Source: Zygnema cylindricum (taxonomy: Eukaryota > Streptophyta > Zygnematophyceae > Zygnematales > Zygnemataceae). From it: a stretch of 64,000 nt of DNA. The position numbers and the translations under genes were made by a program. Positions 58,811-64,000 of the stretch are shown piece after piece. The first letter of the stretch is position 1; every line of letters begins with the position of its first letter. Where the stretch lies: assembly GCA_037447655.1 (NCBI GenBank), contig JBBHKE010002640.1:794569-858568 (forward strand), in the 5' to 3' direction. Under the pieces are notes generated by a model, which ran no database searches, was not told the DNA's origin, and was given only the letters and a program-made list of their open reading frames with translations.

Positions 58811-58839
58811 TTTATTAACTTGAGTAGCAGTAGCTAGTA

Positions 58840-58965
58840 CTACCTCTTGCCGTAGAACTGCAGGGTACTATTGGCAGCAGTTGCAGCTAGTCCCAGTGGC
58901 AGCAGTTGCAGCTATTCCCAGTTGCAGTAGCACTAGTGCAACTAGTCCCAGTTGCAGTAGGACTA
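58840..58965. repeat. Minisatellite based on CCCAGTTGCAGTAG(C/G)ACTAG
   Basis: Four to five imperfect units of about 30 bases containing GTTGCAG and CTAGT. Lies just left of the LTR retrotransposon. Confidence 0.8.
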
Positions 58966-59011
58966 GTATGCGAAGTCGCGTTTCGTTTGGCGCGCACTTT
59001 TACACGTAAAT

Positions 59012-59572
59012 GTTACGTAGTGAAACGTAACGTTTGATTGGTTAGTAAAGTGCTAAGTAGTTAATAAGAGATTTCGCACGTTTTTGCATTGGTTAATATG
59101 AGTCCTTGCTAATCAATGATTAGCCCAAGTAAAAGCTTATTAAAACGGAGCGTTGACTCTGGCTTGGCTAGTCCAGGGCGATGATGGATAAATAGTGAAG
59201 TGTGAGAGGAGAGTAGACATCTTTTCCTTGGGGAAAAGTTTGTGGAAATTCCGACTGATCTTGGTCCTGAGCGATTAAAACCAAATTGGAGTAATGGCAT
59301 TTTGGCATTGAAATCTCTTACGAACTAAATAGTGTTTTAGTAGTTAAGAGATAGAATTATTAAGAGTGGAGAGTAGTGGAAAACACTTTAATAAGAAGGG
59401 TTGAGCCACGAGGGCAAGAGACCAAGCTAATGTTATGTGGACAGAAGCTTCTTCTAATTTAACCTTAAGTGAGTGTGGTCCAATGTGGATGTGTATTTTC
59501 CAATGTGCGGAATATGTGGTTGGGATTGTTTGTAGTAATGGGATTTTTTGAGAGGTAGGAGATCCTGTTACA
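59012..59572 (+). repeat. Putative 5' LTR of the Ty3/gypsy element
   Basis: The right boundary is well placed: GATCCTGTTACA ends in CA two bases before the primer-binding site. The left boundary at TGTTACGTAG is a guess, chosen because it starts TG and gives a plausible length of about 560 bases. The partner LTR lies outside the window, so this cannot be confirmed here. Confidence 0.4.
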
Positions 59573-59574
59573 TA

Positions 59575-59586
59575 TGGTATCAGAGC
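59575..59586 (+). promoter_or_regulatory. Primer-binding site complementary to initiator tRNA-Met
   Basis: TGGTATCAGAGC is the standard 12-base match to the 3' end of plant initiator methionine tRNA, used to prime minus-strand DNA synthesis in plant LTR retrotransposons. It directly follows the CA that ends the presumed LTR. Confidence 0.9.
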
Positions 59587-59723
59587 TTTGGTTAGAAACC
59601 AGGGAGAAGTTAGCTCACTCGAATATCGACTGCCGTGACCGGTGAGGGTGCTCTAACCTGTGTCGGTAGAACCACAATGTGAAGTGGTAGGGGATTGGAG
59701 GGAAACTGAGTTATCACACAGCC

Positions 59724-59841
59724 AGCGGCCGCTGGTTAGATGTGGGGCGTGCTCAGGTCCTAAGGACTAAGGCGGGGTAGGCAGCGGCCGCTGGTTAGAT
59801 GTGGGGCGTGCTCAGGTCCTAAGGACTAAGACGGGGTAGGC
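59724..59841. repeat. 59-base GC-rich direct duplication in the retrotransposon leader
   Basis: Two tandem copies starting AGCGGCCGCTGG, differing by one base (AAGG versus AAGA near the end). The near-identity indicates a recent duplication. It lies between the primer site and gag. Confidence 0.95.
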
Positions 59842-60417
59842 AGTGTAGCCACCGCTGAAGCTCACTCGAATTACCTAGAGGCCAAACAAGCTTGCCTTCT
59901 CCTAGCAATGATTCATGTGTAGAGGGAGGGCTTGAAGCCATGAAGGGTGAGGATGTGAGGATTAGGGAGTAAAAGATCCTGATGTAGTGGGAAGTGGGAA
60001 ATTTGTTGATGGAGGAGAAGGAAAGTGGAGTACTTTACTTCTTCAAGAGAAAAAGAGTCCAGAAATGACTCAAAACTTTTCAAACCCTAAATTGTTACCT
60101 TTGATTGCTTTCAATTTTGTTGTTGTAAAATTTGTGGTAAAATCTTACCTTTGAGAGCTTTCAATATTGCTGTTGCAAAATTTGTGAGGAAATTCTTACC
60201 TTTTGTTTCAATGTTGGGAAATTGAAATTTGAATTTGCACTAAATCACTGTCAATGTTTTTATTTATTTATTTATTTCTCAGATTTTGACATTTTCAAAA
60301 GATTCGTTATGGAGAAGAAGTCTTAGATTGGAACAATCTTAGGAATTCAAATCTGCAGCAATTTTTTTTGGGAAGTTATATTCTTTCTTTCCTTTTGCTT
60401 GATTTCATTGTGTGATA

Positions 60418-61670
60418 ATGACAAATTCTGCATGGGAACGTAAAATGGAGAATGCTTTGAATATGTTGAAGAAACATACTGTGAAATTGGTCAAAAGATC
60501 TAATAATCGTGCTGTCGTTGTGGATGAAACCATTTCCGAATTGAAAGTGAATTGAAAGTTGTTAAAGAAAATAAAAATGTTTCAAATGAGAAATTAGATG
60601 AACTTATTTACATAGTTCAGACCAAAAATGATATTAATGACCAAAAGGGTGAAAGTAGTAAAAGGAATGTCAGTTTTAGAGAGGATGATCATGATAGACC
60701 TAAGAAGATAAAAGATCTGAAATTGTTCATTAGTGAGGCACCATCGTTTGATGGTAAGAAGTTTGATGAGTTAAATGCTTGGATTTTTCATATGGAGTAT
60801 TATTTGGAATCTAGAAATTTTGATCGTGATGAATACACTTCTTTTGCTGTTAGCTTCCTGAAAGGCGATGCTCAAGTTTGGTATTATACTCAAAGAAGGT
60901 CTAAATTGATTCCTGATAATGCTAATTGGGAAACTTTTAAAACCGCGATCAAATCGTGATTCTTGTCTGTCACTTTTAAATCTAGAATGGAAGAAAATGG
61001 TTGACTGTAAGCAGACTGGATCTGTGAAGGATTACATTGTGTAATTTGACTCATCTAGCATTCACGTCATAGGTTTGACTGATGAAATGGCTAAGTTGCA
61101 TTTGTTAAATTATCTAAATCCTACACTGAAATCAGATGTGAAACATCAAAAATTTAATAATTTGAAAGAATTACAAGACAAGGCATTGGAATTAGAGGAT
61201 CAGTTGGGGTATAATCGGGAAACTAGATCACTTAGGGGTAATTTGAATGAAGTATCACAGTGGGATGAGGGGGAATTTGTGGACGAGGGTCTGAATGCTG
61301 GTCTGGTAAATAGGCAAAATATTTTCAGGGGAAATCAGAAGGGTGGACAGAGTGTTAATGCATGAAACAAATTTAACAATAGAGGGGGATACATTAAGAG
61401 TCCTAAACCAAGTATTAATGCTCAGAAGCCTAACCTTACCATCCTCACATGCACTATTTGTCAGAAAAAGGGTCATAGAGCATTTGAGTGTGCACAACTG
61501 AAAAAGATTAACTGTTATAACTGTGGAGAGGAGGGACATTTTAGTAGAGAGTGCACAAAACCCAAAAAGAAAGTCACTTGTTTCAAATGCGGAGGTCCAG
61601 ATCATTACGCTAAAGACTATACAGATAAAGGTTCTTTAAAAACAGTCGATCTAAATGAAGGTCTCCAATA
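60418..61670 (+). pseudogene. Degraded gag of the Ty3/gypsy element
   Basis: An initial frame from ATG 60418 stops after about 45 codons. The frame then continues at 60552-60959 with a retrotransposon capsid-like region (FDGKKFDELNAWIFHMEYYL, FAVSFLKGDAQVWYY), stops again, and resumes at 61075-61365. A zinc-knuckle array follows at about 61449-61620: CTICQKKGHRAFEC, CYNCGEEGHFSREC, and a third whose final Cys is replaced by Tyr (CFKCGGPDHYAKDY). At least three in-frame breaks make it non-functional. Confidence 0.85.
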
Positions 61671-63834
61671 GGATATTACATTATACCTAGCTGAGCAAGG
61701 AGCCCAAGAGGTGGGAAACGGAAAGGACTAACTGAAAGTCCTCAAAGGAGTCTACCGGATCCAAAAGTTAAAGAGTTAACTTTGGAGGGCAAATTAATGA
61801 ATGAAAAAGGTAGGATCGCTGAATTTATTATGATTCTCACTACGCTGCATAGTTTAAAGAATCCTTCTGATGAAATTCTCAACAACAGACCTATGTTAGG
61901 ACAGTTAAGTAATGATGACACCAGACACAGTTTGATTAGATTCAAGTCATTAGTGGAAGGAAAACCGTTTAGAGTCACAGAAGTTAGATCGTTTTTGGGA
62001 TTGGCCACTTATTACAAGAAATTTATCAGAAGCTTCAGTATGATCGCCGCACCTTTGACATATTTATTTTGGGAGAATGAGGCGTTTGTGTGGGGAGCTG
62101 ATTAGGGGGGAGCATTCGAGGAACTAAAAGGGAAGTTGACCTCTGCCCCTACACTGGTGTATCCTAACCCTGCTAGGGAATCTGAAGTAAGTTGTGATCA
62201 CTAGAGATGCATCTGATAAAGGTCTAGGTGTAGTCATAAGTCAAAAAGCCGACAAACACTTTCATTCTATTGCTTTTGAGTCCAAAAAATTCAATGATGG
62301 TAAAAAGAACTATACAGCACAAGAAAAGGAATTACTTGCAATTGTACATGCATTGGTGAAATGGCGTTGTTATTTGTATACTAAAGAATTTACAGTTCAC
62401 TGTGATAATAAAACACTCTCTTATTTACGGAGATTAAGTGATGCACAGATTATGACTGGTAGACATGTTAGGTGGATGCTGAAATTAGTATATTTCAAAT
62501 TTAATGTCAAACATATTCCTGAAAGACAAATGTAGTCGCAGATCCTTTAAGTAGATGTTTTGAAATAAGTGTCATGGTTCAGGATGAATTGTTTTTAGAT
62601 AGTGTTGGAAATGGTTATGATAAAGATCCTTTTTTTGCTGTGATTTGCAAAAATATTTTGGGAGGGAATTCTGACCCATTGAATGAGAGGCATGTCAAAA
62701 ACTTTAGCCTAGAGGATGGTTTGTTGTATTTGCAAATTGGGGATAGATTATGCATTCCTGAAATGGGAGACTTAAGAAAACAAATATTATGGGAAGCTCA
62801 TGAGCATTTAGGACATCTAGGTCGAGATGAAACTCTTAGTCGATTGCAAAGTAGATTGTTTTGGCATGGGATGGCAAAAGAGGTGTCAAAACACGTGGGA
62901 AGTTGTGTCCCTTGCCAACGGAGTAAACCTAGTACCCAAAAACCTAAAGGTCTCTTAAAACCTTTGGATATCCCCAAAAGACCGTGGGAACCTGTCAGTA
63001 TGGATGTTATTGTTAGGTTGGTTGCTACATCTAAAAGGAATGACAGTATCATGGTCGTAGTCGATAGGTTCAGTAAAACGACAATCTTTATCCCTTGCAA
63101 AACCACTCATTCAGCTGTAGATATTGCAAAGTTATATTTTGACAACGTGGTCAGACATCATGGAGTCCCTCTATCTCTAGTCAGTGATAGTGATTCTAAA
63201 TTTACGTATGCTTTTTGGAAAGAATTACAGCAAAATTTAGGCTCTGAATTGAAAATGAGTACCGCTTATCATCCTCAGACAGATGGACAGACAAAAAGGA
63301 TGAACCGTACACTAGAGGAAATGCTTAGGACTGTTTGCAGTGGAGTTCAGAACACATGGGAATCTAAACTGCCATTAATGGAATTTGCATACAATTCATG
63401 TAAACATGCTAGTACAGGATTCTCACCATTTAAAGTTGCATTCGGATACCAACCTAGAGAAGCATTAGACTTAATAACAGGGGTCACTCAAGAGAATAGA
63501 GGTTCTGGAACAGAGTTTTGGGAATACGTTCAAACAGTTTGGAAAACTGTCCGGGATGCATTAGTGGAGGCACAAAGGAGGCAAAAATTAAATGCTAACC
63601 GCAAACGGGGTGATTGGGTGTTACGCACAGGTGACAAGGTTTGGCTTTCTACAACTCATTACAAGTGCAAGATCGAGGGACAATCGGATCCTACGGGGAA
63701 ATTTGCTCCTAAGTACATTGGACCATTTACTGTAATCGAGATGATATCGTCAGATACTGCCAAATTGGACTTTTCGCCTTCATTCTTTCGCGGACGTCTA
63801 CCAAATTTAGTACTCTATAATCATAACACCTAAA
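61671..63834 (+). pseudogene. Pol of the Ty3/gypsy element: RT tail, RNase H and integrase, with internal deletion
   Basis: The order RT, RNase H, integrase identifies Ty3/gypsy. At about 61970-62110 only the end of the RT region is left (EVRSFLGLATYYKKFIRSFS). RNase H follows at 62194-62535 (ASDKGLGVV, YTAQEKELLAIVHALVKWR). Stops separate these parts. The protease and RT catalytic core are missing: too little sequence lies between the zinc knuckles and the RT tail. Integrase is an unbroken frame, 62574-63833: HHCC zinc finger (HLGHLG...CVPCQR), core motifs SMDV, VSDSDSKF, then QTDGQTKRMNR, where the catalytic Glu of DD35E is Lys. It ends soon after KYIGPFTVIE with no chromodomain seen. Not capable of autonomous movement. 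Confidence 0.9.
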
Positions 63835-64000
63835 TACCCCTTTATAAACAAGTTCGATCCGCTATTACTGTTGCAGTTAGTACAGTTATAAATACTGTTT
63901 AATTCATATTAACACAGTAATTAGTGTGTACAATTAGTATTACCACGGTTATTAGTCTGTATAATTAGGGTTAGAACGGTTAGTTTGTTTAATTAGTATA
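63835..64000. other. Sequence after pol, before the expected 3' LTR
   Basis: AT-rich with repeated AATTAGT(G/A)T and CGGTTA phrases. No purine-rich plus-strand primer is evident before the window ends. Confidence 0.4.

Overview
This is nuclear DNA from a plant-lineage eukaryote. The genes are split by GT-AG introns, the DNA is visibly AT-rich, and spacers are long and full of decayed transposons. The first gene is a plastid-type class I fructose-bisphosphate aldolase. A PUX2/UBXD1-like protein, a conserved plant coiled-coil protein and a retrotransposon with the classic plant initiator-tRNA-Met primer site point the same way. I infer a streptophyte, either a charophyte alga or a seedless land plant. 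I cannot name the species.

Layout. 1-1350 (+): last five exons of the aldolase. 4131-10495 (-): mitochondrial branched-chain 2-oxoacid dehydrogenase E1 beta, 13 exons recovered in frame, transit-peptide exon(s) not found. 14385-22478 (-): an atypical E2F of about 1218 residues with two winged-helix DNA-binding domains, a long unfamiliar N-terminal extension and a repeat-built C-terminus. 26043-31464 (-): acetyl-CoA acetyltransferase, 8 exons, with a one-base frameshift in its last exon. 35186-37973 (+): a PUB-UBX protein, 3 exons. 41951-45175 (-): a small unidentified protein, probably mitochondrial, 4 exons. 49431-51127 (+): the C-terminal exons of a conserved plant protein of unknown role.

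The rest is mostly mobile DNA. There are 3' fragments of one non-LTR retrotransposon family (2.9, 12.8, 24.7 and 38.9-40.2 kb). There is a family of TA-flanked terminal-inverted-repeat elements (12.5, 42.3, 56.3-57.4 kb, one nested inside another). Three elements are rich in CGATATATCG palindromes (46.6, 54.6, 58.2 kb), and one of these has a near-perfect 8-bp target duplication. A Harbinger-like element lies at 45.7 kb. The window ends in a damaged Ty3/gypsy LTR retrotransposon (about 59.0 kb to the right edge).

Two enzymes act in the same pathway: BCKDH E1 beta and mitochondrial-type acetyl-CoA acetyltransferase both serve branched-chain amino-acid breakdown. They lie on the same strand about 16 kb apart, with the E2F gene between them. 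The most unusual items are the E2F gene, a degenerate duplicate of its own promoter and exons 32 kb away (54.0-54.6 kb), and very long pyrimidine microsatellites directly before 3' splice sites in three unrelated genes.
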